Assembly: GCA_022839625.1 (NCBI GenBank) | Contig: JALHJL010000002.1 | Span: 151,561 to 215,560, forward strand | Direction: 5' to 3' | Length of the DNA stretch: 64,000 bases | Source: Phycisphaerales bacterium | Lineage (GTDB): Bacteria; Planctomycetota; Phycisphaerae; UBA1845; Fen-1342 | Part shown: piece after piece, positions 1-8,631 of the stretch | How the letters are laid out: every line of letters starts with the position of its first letter | Numbering within the stretch: position 1 is the stretch's first letter | Program-made: the position numbers and the translations under genes | Notes under the pieces: generated by a model | What the model was told of the DNA's origin: nothing | The model's database searches: none | What the model saw: the letters and a program-made list of their open reading frames with translations, nothing else

Positions 1-1
1 G

Positions 2-613
2 GTGGAGCCGAAGGTTCTGCTGCTCGACGAGCCGTTCGGTGCGCTGGACGCGAAGGTCCGCCAGGAGCTGCGCCGCTGGCTGCGCCGCCTGCACGGCGAG
101 ATCAACGTCACCGGCGTGCTCGTCACGCACGACCAGGAGGAGGCCCTGGAGGTGGCCGACCGGGTCGTCGTCATGAACGCGGGCCGCATCGAGCAGGTCG
201 GCACGCCGGAGGAGGTTTTCCACCATCCGGCGACCGAGTTCGTGATGAATTTCCTGGGGCACGTGAACGTCTTTCACGGCCGGGTCGAGGGCGACAAGGC
301 GTTCTTCGGGGCGCTCGAGCTGGAGTACCCGAACGGCGCCTCGACCGGGTCGTTGGCGGTGCGCGGGTTCGTCCGGCCCCACGACCTGGAGATCGACTTG
401 CAGCCCGGCGAGACGACGCTGGTCGAGGGCCAGATCGCTCACGTCAACGCCGCGGGGCCGCAAGTGAAGGTCGAGTTGGCGACCGTCATGGGCGAGACCA
501 TCCACGTCGAGATCACGCAGGAGCGCTACCGGGCGCTGGGGCTGACGTGCGGCCAACGTGCGTTCGTCCGCCCGCGGGAGATCAAGGTCTTCCTCGGCGG
601 TCCGCCCGCGTGA
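2..613 (+). CDS. cysA: Sulfate-type ABC transporter ATP-binding protein, C-terminal part (CysA-like)
   Basis: This is the 3' end of a gene that begins before the window, so about 203 residues are seen. It starts in the middle of the nucleotide-binding domain: the Walker B and D-loop stretch LLLDEPFGALDAKVRQELR is followed by the switch histidine in VTHDQEEA. After the ATPase domain (about residue 90 onward) comes a TOBE-like regulatory domain, with the FVRPHDLEI stretch typical of the CysA/PotA/MalK group. The family energises import of sulfate or thiosulfate at the inner membrane face; DAKVRQELRRWLRRLH is characteristic of CysA. The substrate is inferred, because the permease and binding-protein genes are outside the window. 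Host gene, unrelated to the element further right. Confidence 0.85.
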   Translation: MEPKVLLLDEPFGALDAKVRQELRRWLRRLHGEINVTGVLVTHDQEEALEVADRVVVMNAGRIEQVGTPEEVFHHPATEFVMNFLGHVNVFHGRVEGDKAFFGALELEYPNGASTGSLAVRGFVRPHDLEIDLQPGETTLVEGQIAHVNAAGPQVKVELATVMGETIHVEITQERYRALGLTCGQRAFVRPREIKVFLGGPPA

Positions 614-871
614 GCGGACGCGAGGGCCCGGAGCATATGTGACACCGCTCCAGTGGAGGCGCGCCGCCCCCGCTCGTCTCCGGCCGCCTCCCCTGCCGCC
701 ACGCCGCGACCATGCTTGCCACAAGGCGGGCTGACCTTGCCCGTGCGATACAATTCTTGCGGATGGCTCGCCGGCGCTAGATGCAAGCGGGTGACGCGCC
801 TTATACTATCGCCGCGCCGTGCGGACCGGGCGCCGTGACCGCCGGCTGGCACAACTGGAGGACCCGACTGG

Positions 872-2110
872 ATGGCTGAAGCTCCGTTGGAAACGCCGTT
901 AGAGGAAGAGCAAGGGACCGCACTCGAGTCCCCCCAGCCGCTGCGCGCGCCGGTTGAGGCGCCGGCTGATACCGGGTTGGAGGACGACGGACGGGAGGGC
1001 AAGAAGAAAGGCCCGGCCTTGAACAAGTACTTCAAGGCCGTCATCAAGCTGAAGGTCTCGGACCTGCACCTGAAGGTCGGCCTGCCGGCCATGATTCGCA
1101 TGAAGGGCGACCTCCGGCCGCTGTCGGGCGGTCCGCTGACGGCCGAGCAGATCCGGGACGGGATCTTCGAGGTTCTGACCGAGAAACAGCGCAACCTCTA
1201 CGAGGAGCGCGGCGCGGTGGACTTTGCCTACGACGTCGGGCCGCAGGGCGATGCCGACCGTTTCCGCGTCAACGCCTTCCAGCAGCGCGGCAAGATGTCG
1301 GTCGCCGCGCGGCGGGTGTCGCGGGACATCCGCGATTTCAACGAGCTGTACCTGCCGGAATCCCTGGAGAAGGTGACGCATTTTCACCAGGGCATGGTGC
1401 TGCTGGCGGGCATCACCGGCTCGGGCAAGAGCACGACGATCGCGGCGATGATCGACCACATCAACAAGCGCGATCCGGTGCACATCGTGACGATCGAGGA
1501 CCCGATCGAGTACCTGTTCACGGACAAGAAGGCCGTCATCAACCAGCGCGAGATCGGCATCGACGTGATCGACTTCCACGACGCGCTGAAATACCTGATG
1601 CGCGAAGACCCGGACATCGTGCTGATCGGCGAAATGCGGGACGTGGAGACCTTCAGCGCCGCCGTCCACGCCGCCGAGACCGGCCACCTGGTCTTCGGAA
1701 CGATCCACGCGTCCAGCTCGGCCCAGACCATCTCGCGGCTGCTGGACCTGTTCCCGCCCGAGGAGCGGCGGCTGGTGCGCCAGGCGCTGGAGTTCAATCT
1801 CAAGGCGGTGATCTGCCAGAAGCTCGTGCCGAGCGTCAAGGAAGGGGTGCCGCTGGTGCCGGCGGTCGAGATCATGTTCACGAACGCGTCCATCCGCAAG
1901 CTGATCCGCGAGGAGCGCGACAACGAGATCGTCGACGTCATTCGCGCCTCGTACGCGGACGGCATGGTGGATTTCACGGAGCACATTCGCCGGCTGGTGG
2001 TGGAGGGTTTCATCGATCATCCGACCGCGTACGAAGCGGCCCCGAACCCCGATGAGCTGCGCATGGCGCTCAAGGGCATCAAGGGACGCCCGGCGGGCAT
2101 TCTGGGCTAG
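872..2110 (+). CDS. PilT-like twitching/retraction ATPase
   Basis: A 412-residue motor ATPase of the type II/IV secretion superfamily. The first 45 or so residues are acidic, proline-rich and probably disordered. The core carries the Walker A motif GITGSGKSTTIAAM, an acidic Asp-box region (IVTIEDPIEYLF), the Walker B stretch IVLIGEMRD and the His-box GTIHASSS. ASIRKLIREERDNEI matches the C-terminal AIRxLIRE motif that marks PilT and PilU. In the family, ATP hydrolysis drives pilus retraction at the inner membrane. The start has a GAGG-type ribosome site 9-10 nt upstream. It heads a three-gene row with a GspE-like gene 39 nt downstream. No other pilus genes are visible. Confidence 0.85.
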   Translation: MAEAPLETPLEEEQGTALESPQPLRAPVEAPADTGLEDDGREGKKKGPALNKYFKAVIKLKVSDLHLKVGLPAMIRMKGDLRPLSGGPLTAEQIRDGIFEVLTEKQRNLYEERGAVDFAYDVGPQGDADRFRVNAFQQRGKMSVAARRVSRDIRDFNELYLPESLEKVTHFHQGMVLLAGITGSGKSTTIAAMIDHINKRDPVHIVTIEDPIEYLFTDKKAVINQREIGIDVIDFHDALKYLMREDPDIVLIGEMRDVETFSAAVHAAETGHLVFGTIHASSSAQTISRLLDLFPPEERRLVRQALEFNLKAVICQKLVPSVKEGVPLVPAVEIMFTNASIRKLIREERDNEIVDVIRASYADGMVDFTEHIRRLVVEGFIDHPTAYEAAPNPDELRMALKGIKGRPAGILG

Positions 2111-2149
2111 TGCGCCGCCGGCGCGGACGGCCCGACCTCAGGAGACGCA

Positions 2150-3886
2150 ATGGTGAGCAACGGCTTGGAAACGTTGGCCCAGCTTCCGTCAAGCTACCTG
2201 TACGTCGATCCGATCAAGCTGGCCGCGGTCGTGCTCGTATTCGCGATCTGGGTGCTCTTCGCCCAGTGGGTCGACAAAGACACCCAGGCGGTGAACACCT
2301 TCCGAGTGCTGTGGAACCTGATCTTCCTGGCGGCGGGCGTAGTCGGGGCGGCGGTGGGGCTGTTTGTTCCGCTGTTTGCGGTGGGCTTCCCCGTCATGCT
2401 CGGCATCCACCTGACGGTCATCGTGATGTATGTGGTCCATCGAAACGGTTTGGTCAATGAGGACGACCGGGTCTTCACGCCGGGCCACTTCCAGCGCCTG
2501 CGCGAACAGGGTTTCGGCGGAAAGAAGAAGCGGGTGGAGGTCACCGAGCGCGTGCGGCTGACAGCCTCCACGCGCAAAGTGGTCGAGATCCCGACCGAAG
2601 ACGAAGAACGCGAGAAGTACCGCCTGATCCAGGACCTGATGTTCAACGCCTTCTGCCGGCGCGCCGACATCGTCGAGCTGGCGCCCGCCGGCCCCCAGGC
2701 CGTCCGCATCCTCTACACGGTGGACGGCGTGCCCGTCGAGGGCGAGAGCCTCACCCGCATGGACGGCGAGGCCCTGCTCCAATACGTCAAGCAGATGGCC
2801 GGTCTCAGCCTCGAGGAACGCCGCAAGCCCCAGAAGGGCATGATCATGGCCGCCATCGCCGACCACAAGCACAAGGTCGTCGTGCGGACGGACGGCTCGA
2901 CCGCGGGCGAGAAGCTGACCCTGCGCATCATCGGGCGCGAGGCCGAGTATAAGGTCCCCGACCTCGGTCTGGCTCCCAAGCAACTGGAGGCGGCCCAGGC
3001 CACCAAGGACATCAGCAAGGGCTTGATCCTGATCTCGGCCCCGCCGGACAACGGGTTGACCACCACGATCTACAGCTTCACGCGCAACCATGACCGGTTC
3101 CTGCAGAACGTGCAGACGATCGAGTATGAGAAGGAGCTGGACCTCGACAACGTCACACAGAACCTGATCAACCCGACCGAAGCGACGACGTTCGCAGAAC
3201 GCCTCTTGAAGCTCGTCCGCTCGGACCCGGACATCATCGTGCTGCCCGACCTGCGCGAGCGCGAGGCGGCCGTCATCGCCTCGAAGGCCGCCGCCGAGAA
3301 GCAGAAGGTCTACGTCGCCCTGCAAGCCGCCGACATCATCGAAGCCCTGCGCAAGTGGATCGGCGTGGTCGGTGATCGCGCGCTGGTCGCCAAGAGCCTG
3401 CTGGCGGTCAGCAATCAGCGCCTGGTCCGCCTGCTCTGCCCCACCTGCAAGCAGGCCTACAAGCCGGACCCGCAGATGATGCGCAAGCTCAACCTGCCTG
3501 ACGACAAGATTCTCTACCGGCCTCCGGAGCCGCAATTCGACAAACGCGGCGAGCCCATCATGTGCCAGGCCTGCCAGGGCACCGGGTATGTCGGCCGCAC
3601 CGGCGTCTTCGACTGGCTGCCCGTGGATGCGCCGCTACGGGAAGTGTTTCGAAAGAGCAGCTCCATGAGCGAGATACAGACCTACCTGGTCAAGAAGGGC
3701 AGCATCGGCCTCCAAGCCCACGCGCTCCAGAAGGTGCTGGACGGCGTCACGAGCATCCAGGAAGTGGCGCGCGTCATGCGCGGCGAGGGTGTGTCCCCGC
3801 CCGCCGGGCCGCGCGCCGCCGGGCCGCGCCCCGCGGCCCGCCCACGGTCCAGCAACCCGCGGAGTCGGCCCGCGACCGGGAGTTAG
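2150..3886 (+). CDS. GspE/PilB-like protein with N-terminal membrane segments and degenerate ATPase motifs
   Basis: A 578-residue protein. Residues about 22-42 and 53-98 are hydrophobic membrane segments, unusual for GspE. The rest follows the GspE/PilB fold: an N2-like domain, a P-loop position at about 297-306, and a C-terminal cysteine region (CPTCK near 430, CQACQGTGYVGRTG near 475) typical of the GspE zinc domain. The catalytic motifs are altered: the Walker A site reads PPDNGLTTT without the invariant lysine, the Walker B site reads IIVLPDLRERE instead of the GEIRD form, and the His-box reads ALQAAD. ATP hydrolysis is therefore doubtful. AGGAGACGCA precedes the ATG. Next to a PilT-like ATPase it may be a membrane-bound, non-hydrolysing partner; that role is inference. 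Confidence 0.75.
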   Translation: MVSNGLETLAQLPSSYLYVDPIKLAAVVLVFAIWVLFAQWVDKDTQAVNTFRVLWNLIFLAAGVVGAAVGLFVPLFAVGFPVMLGIHLTVIVMYVVHRNGLVNEDDRVFTPGHFQRLREQGFGGKKKRVEVTERVRLTASTRKVVEIPTEDEEREKYRLIQDLMFNAFCRRADIVELAPAGPQAVRILYTVDGVPVEGESLTRMDGEALLQYVKQMAGLSLEERRKPQKGMIMAAIADHKHKVVVRTDGSTAGEKLTLRIIGREAEYKVPDLGLAPKQLEAAQATKDISKGLILISAPPDNGLTTTIYSFTRNHDRFLQNVQTIEYEKELDLDNVTQNLINPTEATTFAERLLKLVRSDPDIIVLPDLREREAAVIASKAAAEKQKVYVALQAADIIEALRKWIGVVGDRALVAKSLLAVSNQRLVRLLCPTCKQAYKPDPQMMRKLNLPDDKILYRPPEPQFDKRGEPIMCQACQGTGYVGRTGVFDWLPVDAPLREVFRKSSSMSEIQTYLVKKGSIGLQAHALQKVLDGVTSIQEVARVMRGEGVSPPAGPRAAGPRPAARPRSSNPRSRPATGS

Positions 3887-3889
3887 AAC

Positions 3890-5728
3890 ATGGTGCTCAA
3901 CATCGTCGCGTTGCTGCTGGTTCTCGGCATCACCTTCCTGCACTCGACCTTCGGGTTCTTTAGCGGCATTATCAATCTGCTGTGTTGCGTCACGGCGCTG
4001 GCGGTGGCCTTCGGCTTCTATGAGCCCCTCAACGGCCTCCTCACCGGCCAGGTCCACTTGCATTCGGGCTTCACCGAGCCCGCCGCCCTGGTCCTGCTGT
4101 TCGCGCTGTCGTATTTCGTCCTCCGCTACCTCGCCGACACTTTCATCCGCGGGAACGTGCGCGTCCCCATGTATCTCGACTGGGCCGGCGGTGCCGTGTG
4201 CGGGTTCCTCGCGGCTCAGCTCTGCGTCGGCGTGCTCGCCATCGGCTTCCTCATGCTGCCCTGGGGCGACCGCGTTATGATGTTCTCGCGCTTCGAGCGC
4301 GACCCGGAGAACCAGACCTATCGTCAGGCCGACGACATTCCCGCCGAGTATCGCCTCCAGGACGAACGCATCGCGTTTCGCCGCAACCACCTCTGGCTTC
4401 GCTCCGACGAATTCGCAACCGGCCTCTTCAGCCTGCTCAGCCGCGGCAGCTTGAAGGGCCAGACGACTTTCGCAAGCGTCTATCCCAGCTTCGCGGACTG
4501 GGTATTCTGGAGCGGAAACACGATTCAGCCGGAGTCGCTGACCGCTCCCCTCCGCGACGCAAAGGACGACGGCTTCGCCGACGGCCTCAAGGTTGACGCC
4601 TGGTGGGAGCAGACCGAGCGGCTCACCCAGGACGAGCTGCGCTACAGAAAGGGTGTTCCCCGCCGAGGCGCCGATCGGCCGCCCTACGAGCCGTTCGACT
4701 ATCAGGTGCAACCGGGCCGCAAGCTCCTCGGCGTCCGGCTTTCCCTCCTGCGCGCGGCCGCGGATCGCGACAATAAGAGCGCCTACCACCGCTTCCGCCC
4801 GTCGATGATCCGCCTCGTCGGCGATGTCAGGCGGCCCGATGGCTCAACGGAGCCACGTCACTACATCCCGCAGATCATCGGCGGCGTCGATCCCAACCTC
4901 GGGAGCTACCTCCGCGTCGTCGAGCTGGACAACAACTTCGGCGTGGACGCCTCGGGTAACCCGCGCCTGGACGCCTATTTCGAGGTCGACGACGGCTTCG
5001 AGCCCCGTTTCGTCGAGTACCGCCGTCATGCTCGCGCCGCCATGACCACCGCCCAACTGGCCAAAAGCCCGCCCGGCGATCGGCTCGCCGCCGCCGGCGC
5101 CACTCCGGGGCCCCCCGGCCGCGACCGCGCCACCGGCGCCGCGCGTTTCATCGACACCGCCAACCGGCAGTTCACCGGCGAGCGCGATCGCCTGCCGTTC
5201 GTCATGCGCCTCGACCGGCTCCGCCCCATGCTCGATGTGCAGCTCGATGGCTTGGCGATTGCCGCCGGCCGGCTCACCGGCGACCGAAGCTCGCTCGAAG
5301 CGCCCGAGCGGGAAGCCGACCAGAACGTTACGCGCTTCAAGGTCCCCGAGGGGCGGCGCATCTTCCAGTTGCAGACCCGGCCGCGGCGGGCAAGCTCGCT
5401 CCTGGGTCAGGCGATGGACTTCGCCGGCGGCGTGACCAACCAGTACCAGGCCTTCGACGAAACCGGCAACGGCTATCCGCTCGTCGGCTACTACGCGATC
5501 ACCAAAAAGGGCGACCAGGACTACGTCGAGCTCGTCTATCTCCCGGACGACCCCAGCTTCCGCGGGATGCTCGACTTCCGGGACGCCGCCGTCCGCAGGG
5601 CCCTTCAGGACCAGGACGATGCCGTGCTTGGACTACTCTTCCTCGTTCCGCCGGGCAAGGGCATCGTAGCCGTCGGCAGCCAGGGCGGCCGCATCGACTT
5701 CGGCGAGACCCTCAAGGTCAGCCCGTAG
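3890..5728 (+). CDS. CvpA-like membrane protein with large soluble domain, unknown function
   Basis: A 612-residue protein starting 3 nt after the GspE-like gene, so almost certainly cotranscribed. Residues 1-130 hold about four hydrophobic segments arranged as in CvpA family proteins (an early GFFSGIINL turn resembles the family's GFxxG turn). The remaining 480 residues are hydrophilic, rich in arginine and aspartate, with no motif I recognise; they contain beta-like stretches and a proline/glycine-rich linker near residue 395-415. CvpA proteins are inner-membrane proteins tied to colicin V production and envelope stress; the soluble part here is not typical of them. The assignment is limited to the N-terminal topology. 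Confidence 0.55.
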   Translation: MVLNIVALLLVLGITFLHSTFGFFSGIINLLCCVTALAVAFGFYEPLNGLLTGQVHLHSGFTEPAALVLLFALSYFVLRYLADTFIRGNVRVPMYLDWAGGAVCGFLAAQLCVGVLAIGFLMLPWGDRVMMFSRFERDPENQTYRQADDIPAEYRLQDERIAFRRNHLWLRSDEFATGLFSLLSRGSLKGQTTFASVYPSFADWVFWSGNTIQPESLTAPLRDAKDDGFADGLKVDAWWEQTERLTQDELRYRKGVPRRGADRPPYEPFDYQVQPGRKLLGVRLSLLRAAADRDNKSAYHRFRPSMIRLVGDVRRPDGSTEPRHYIPQIIGGVDPNLGSYLRVVELDNNFGVDASGNPRLDAYFEVDDGFEPRFVEYRRHARAAMTTAQLAKSPPGDRLAAAGATPGPPGRDRATGAARFIDTANRQFTGERDRLPFVMRLDRLRPMLDVQLDGLAIAAGRLTGDRSSLEAPEREADQNVTRFKVPEGRRIFQLQTRPRRASSLLGQAMDFAGGVTNQYQAFDETGNGYPLVGYYAITKKGDQDYVELVYLPDDPSFRGMLDFRDAAVRRALQDQDDAVLGLLFLVPPGKGIVAVGSQGGRIDFGETLKVSP

Positions 5729-5754
5729 CACACTTGGAGCACCTGACGCCCCCT

Positions 5755-5878
5755 GGGCGGTGAGGCGGTGAGGCGGTGAGGCGGTCAGGCCGCCAGGCGG
5801 TGAGGCGGTCAGGCGGTCAGGCGGTCAGGCCGCCAGGCGGTGAGGCGGTGAGGCGATAAGGCGGTGGCGCGGTGAGGC
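5755..5878 (+). repeat. Tandem 8-mer repeat (GAGGCGGT/CAGGCGGT)
   Basis: About 14 consecutive 8-bp units of the forms GAGGCGGT, CAGGCGGT and CAGGCCGC fill the gap between the CvpA-like gene and the tRNA gene. The units run without spacers, so this is not a CRISPR array. The mixture of CAGGCGGT with CAGGCCGC creates short local palindromes (GGCCGCC). No open frame of interest crosses it. It is probably a polymorphic simple repeat in the host chromosome. Confidence 0.85.
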
Positions 5879-5959
5879 TCGGTCGCATCGCCGGGCTTGA
5901 CGCGGGCGGCGCGTTCGCCATACTGTTGTGCGTGTGCCACGCCGCTTCGGCGTGCCCGG

Positions 5960-6032
5960 TCCCCGCTAGCTCAATCGGTAGAGCACCCGGCTGTTAACCG
6001 GGTTGTTGTAGGTTCGAGTCCTACGCGGGGAG
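5960..6032 (+). tRNA. tRNA-Asn (GTT)
   Basis: A complete 73-nt cloverleaf can be drawn. The acceptor arms TCCCCGC (5960-5966) and GCGGGGA (6025-6031) pair with discriminator G6032. The D arm is GCTC/GAGC with the loop AATCGGTA, the anticodon stem is CCCGG/CCGGG around CTGTTAA (anticodon GTT, asparagine), and the T arm is GTAGG/CCTAC around TTCGAGT. CCA is not encoded. The gene lies exactly at the border between host-type genes and the recombinase cassette, so its 3' end is the natural candidate for the attachment site. No second copy of the tRNA 3' end is seen inside the window. Confidence 0.95.
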
Positions 6033-6230
6033 TTGCATAACCCGTTGACGGCAAAGGCTTACGAGCGCACCCCCGCACCACGCCGTTTTCTCCGGTTCTA
6101 GTTCGAGAGTCTGGGGCGCGAAGCCAACCATCATGGTTGCTTTCGCACCCCAAAAACACTCGCCAAAACTCTCGGATTCTCTGGTTCACAGCCCTCTCTG
6201 GGTTAACGACCTCGTTCGAACCGCAGCCCC
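6033..6230. other. Left end of the integrated element, non-coding
   Basis: Between the tRNA gene and the promoter-like element at 6231 I see no convincing gene. The frames that are open here have no ribosome site and no sensible composition. If integration used the tRNA 3' end or adjacent DNA, the left attachment site lies at or near 6010-6060. Confidence 0.4.
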
Positions 6231-6265
6231 GGTCCGTCATCTCGAACTTCCGCCGGGTATGTATC
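6231..6265 (+). promoter_or_regulatory. Copy D of the 35-bp element-specific promoter-like motif
   Basis: Plus-strand copy: GGTCCGTCAT (6231-6240), 13 nt, CGGGTATGTATC (6254-6265), followed by CAGTA. It differs from the three minus-strand copies (24276, 32218, 42221) by one base in each block but keeps the 13-nt spacing exactly. It ends 80 nt before the ATG of the first cassette gene at 6346. The element probably directs transcription of the recombinase cassette. See the finding on the four copies. Confidence 0.65.
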
Positions 6266-6345
6266 CAGTAGAGAGAACCCCGCCGGACAACGCGCCGGCC
6301 GCACAGCGGAGGTCGTTGTGGGCGCTTCCTTGAAGGAGCGTGCCC

Positions 6346-6561
6346 ATGCATACGACCGACGTTCCGCTGTCCGCCGATGAGCGCCTCCGCGAAGTTGCCG
6401 CCATCCTCGCCGCCGGCCTCCTGCGGCTTCGCACCCGCCCGCAACTTGCGGCCACATCGGACATGCCCGGCGAACATGTCCCGCCCCAGGAATCCGCAGA
6501 TTCTGCCCAGAAAGCCCTTGGCTTGCCCGCGACCGCACGGCCTGATCCCCACGCTGGTTAA
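6346..6561 (+). CDS. Small conserved protein at the head of the recombinase cassette
   Basis: A 71-residue protein, MHTTDVPLSADERL at the start. AAGGAG lies 7 nt before the ATG at 6346, which I prefer to the in-frame GTG at 6340. The N-terminal part (ADERLREVAAILAAGLLRL) forms a plausible amphipathic helix and resembles small proteins remembered just upstream of DUF2924/recombinase pairs in planctomycetes. The C-terminal half is low in structure. It ends 31 nt before the DUF2924 gene. Function unknown; its 3' end contains the 58-nt repeat also found at 27448. Confidence 0.55.
   Translation: MHTTDVPLSADERLREVAAILAAGLLRLRTRPQLAATSDMPGEHVPPQESADSAQKALGLPATARPDPHAG
6490..6547 (+). repeat. Imperfect 58-nt repeat, copy 1
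   Basis: Begins GAATCCGCAGATTC and ends GCACGGCCTGATC. It matches 27448-27506 at roughly four of five positions with one single-base gap. Both copies lie about 40 nt upstream of the start codon of a plus-strand gene (6593 and 27551). Here it overlaps the 3' end of the small gene at 6346. Confidence 0.6.
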
Positions 6562-6592
6562 CGCACGCGAGAACCGGAGAAAGGACGGCCGC

Positions 6593-7075
6593 ATGTTGAA
6601 CGTGGGCAAAGAAATCGCGGTGCTGAAGCACATGACCGTGACCGAGCTGCGGGCCCGGTACGCCGAGGTCTTCGGCGAGGAGACGCGGTCGCACCACAAG
6701 GACTTCCTGGTCAAGCGCATTGCCTGGCGGCTCCAGTCCCAGGCCGAGGGCGACTTATCGGAGCGGGCACGAGCGCGGGCAGCGGAACTCGCTAACGACG
6801 CGGACATCCGCATGAGCCGACCCCGGCGGGAGGCCAAGCCGGACGGCCAGCCGGTGGCGGTCGGGACGCTCCGTATCTCGGCCGACAAGCGGCTTCCCAT
6901 GGCAGGCACGGTGCTCAGCCGCCAGTACAAGGGCCGCATGGTCATCGTGACCATCCTGCCCAACGGCTTCGAATACGAGGGCAAGGTTTACCGGTCGCTC
7001 TCGGCCGTGGCCAAGGCCGTCACCGGCACCCACTGGAACGGCTACCACTTCTTCAACCTGCTCCAAAGGCGGTGA
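6593..7075 (+). CDS. DUF2924 domain protein
   Basis: A 160-residue protein with the start at ATG 6593, preceded by GAGAAAGGACG. The N-terminal part (LKHMTVTELRARYAEVFGE) and the later KDFLVKRIAWRLQ are hallmarks of DUF2924. The C-terminal part (GTVLSRQYKGRMVIVTILPNGFEYEGKVYRSLSAVAKAVTG..NGYHFFNL) is the small domain common in proteins near phage recombinases and restriction systems. DUF2924 genes commonly sit directly upstream of large serine recombinases, as here, where the next gene overlaps or nearly touches. The molecular role is not known; a recombination accessory factor is the contextual guess. Confidence 0.85.
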   Translation: MLNVGKEIAVLKHMTVTELRARYAEVFGEETRSHHKDFLVKRIAWRLQSQAEGDLSERARARAAELANDADIRMSRPRREAKPDGQPVAVGTLRISADKRLPMAGTVLSRQYKGRMVIVTILPNGFEYEGKVYRSLSAVAKAVTGTHWNGYHFFNLLQRR

Positions 7076-7080
7076 CGAGC

Positions 7081-8631
7081 ATGCCTGAGAAACAAACCAT
7101 CCGCTGTGCCATCTACACCCGCAAGAGCACCGAGGAGGGGCTCGACCAGGAGTTCAACTCTCTCGACGCCCAGCGCGAGTCTGCTGAGCTCTACATCGGC
7201 AGCCAGAGGGAAGCGGGCTGGGTGGCCCTTCCCGACCGCTACGACGACGGCGGGTACACCGGCGGGAACATGGAGCGCCCGGCCGTGAAGCGCCTCATGG
7301 CCGACATCGAGGCCGGGCGGGTGGACTGCGTGGTGGTCTACAAGGTGGACCGCCTGAGCCGCTCGCTCCTGGACTTCGCCCGAATGATGGAGACGTTCGA
7401 GAAACGCCGCGTCTCTTTCGTCTCGGTCACCCAGCACTTCAACACCACCAACTCGATGGGCCGCCTGACGCTGAACATCCTGCTGTCGTTCGCCCAGTTC
7501 GAGCGGGAGATCATCTCGGAGCGGACGCGGGACAAGATTGCCGCGGCCCGCCGCAAGGGCAAGTGGTCCGGCGGCATGCCCATCCTCGGCTACGACGTGG
7601 CCCCCGGCGGCGGGAGGTTGCTCGTCAACGAGGACGAGGCGGTGCGGGTCCGGGGCATCTTCGAACTCTACCTGGAGCACCAGTCGCTCATCGAGACGAT
7701 CAAGGCCCTGGACCAACGCGGCTGGGCGACCAAGCGCTGGACCACGAAGAACGGCCGCCAGCGCGGCGGCAAGCCCTTCAACAAGAACTCGTTGTTTCAC
7801 CTGCTGACGAACCTCCTCTACCTCGGCAAGATCACCTTGAAGGAGGAGGTCTTCGAGGGCGAGCACCCGGCCATCGTGGACGCCGAGGTGTTCCGGCGCG
7901 TCCAGGCGCTCCTGCGCCGCAACGGCCAGTCCGGCGGCAAGCACGTGCGGAACCGCTTCGGGGCGCTCCTGAAGGGCCTGCTCCACTGCGTGCCCTGCGG
8001 CTGCGCGATGCTCCACACCCACACGCTCAAGAACGGCAACCGGCGATACCGGTACTACGTGTGCCTCAACGCCCAGAAGCGCGGCTGGCACGCCTGCCCG
8101 TCGAAGTCCATCCCCGCGGCAGAGATTGAGAATTTCGTGGTGGACCAGGTGCGGGCCGTCGGCCGCGACCCGGCCGTGGTGGCTGAGACCATTCGCCAGA
8201 CGCGGGCACAGGCAGAAAGGCGCGTCGAGGAACTCCAGGCCGAGCAAGCGGCCCTGGAGAAAGACCTCCGGCGGCACAACGACGACCTCCGCAACCTGGT
8301 AGGCCGTCTCGGTCACAACGGGACGGCAACCGACCGGATGGCGGACGTCCAGGACCGCATCCGGTCCACAGAGCAGCGGGCCACGCAGGTCCGCGAGGAA
8401 CTCATCGCCCTTGGGCGAGAACTGGTGGACGAGAAGGAGGCCGCCAAGGCGCTGGCGCTCTTCGACCCGGTCTGGGATAGCCTGTCGCCCCGCGAGCAGG
8501 TTCGGGTGATGCAACTTCTCGTCGAGCGGGTGGACTACGACGGCGAGAAGGGAACGGTCTCGGTGACGTTCCACCCGACGGGGATTGGCGCGTTGGCCGA
8601 GGAGGCCAGGCGGAAGGAGGTGGCTGTATGA
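7081..8631 (+). CDS. Large serine recombinase (integrase)
   Basis: A 516-residue site-specific recombinase. The N-terminal resolvase domain carries the catalytic serine in IYTRKS (Ser16), followed by SLDAQRE, YDDGGYTGGNMERPAVKRLM, and the VYKVDRLSRS active-site arginine region. The recombinase domain follows (GYDV...EDEAVRVRGIFELY), then a zinc ribbon (CVPCGC...YVC...CPSK) and a coiled coil around residues 375-450. This is the usual layout of phage-type integrases. GTG 7072 is an alternative start overlapping the previous stop; ATG 7081 gives the normal N-terminus MPEKQTIRCAIYTRKS. It most likely catalyses integration and excision of this element. Its ATGA overlaps the next gene. Confidence 0.93.
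   Translation: MPEKQTIRCAIYTRKSTEEGLDQEFNSLDAQRESAELYIGSQREAGWVALPDRYDDGGYTGGNMERPAVKRLMADIEAGRVDCVVVYKVDRLSRSLLDFARMMETFEKRRVSFVSVTQHFNTTNSMGRLTLNILLSFAQFEREIISERTRDKIAAARRKGKWSGGMPILGYDVAPGGGRLLVNEDEAVRVRGIFELYLEHQSLIETIKALDQRGWATKRWTTKNGRQRGGKPFNKNSLFHLLTNLLYLGKITLKEEVFEGEHPAIVDAEVFRRVQALLRRNGQSGGKHVRNRFGALLKGLLHCVPCGCAMLHTHTLKNGNRRYRYYVCLNAQKRGWHACPSKSIPAAEIENFVVDQVRAVGRDPAVVAETIRQTRAQAERRVEELQAEQAALEKDLRRHNDDLRNLVGRLGHNGTATDRMADVQDRIRSTEQRATQVREELIALGRELVDEKEAAKALALFDPVWDSLSPREQVRVMQLLVERVDYDGEKGTVSVTFHPTGIGALAEEARRKEVAV

Noticed and set aside
5755..5878. CRISPR-like array
   Set aside because: The 8-bp units are contiguous, with no spacers and no cas genes.
6133..6333. 66-codon plus-strand frame between tRNA and cassette
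   Set aside because: It crosses promoter-like copy D and lacks a ribosome site; the promoter explanation is stronger.
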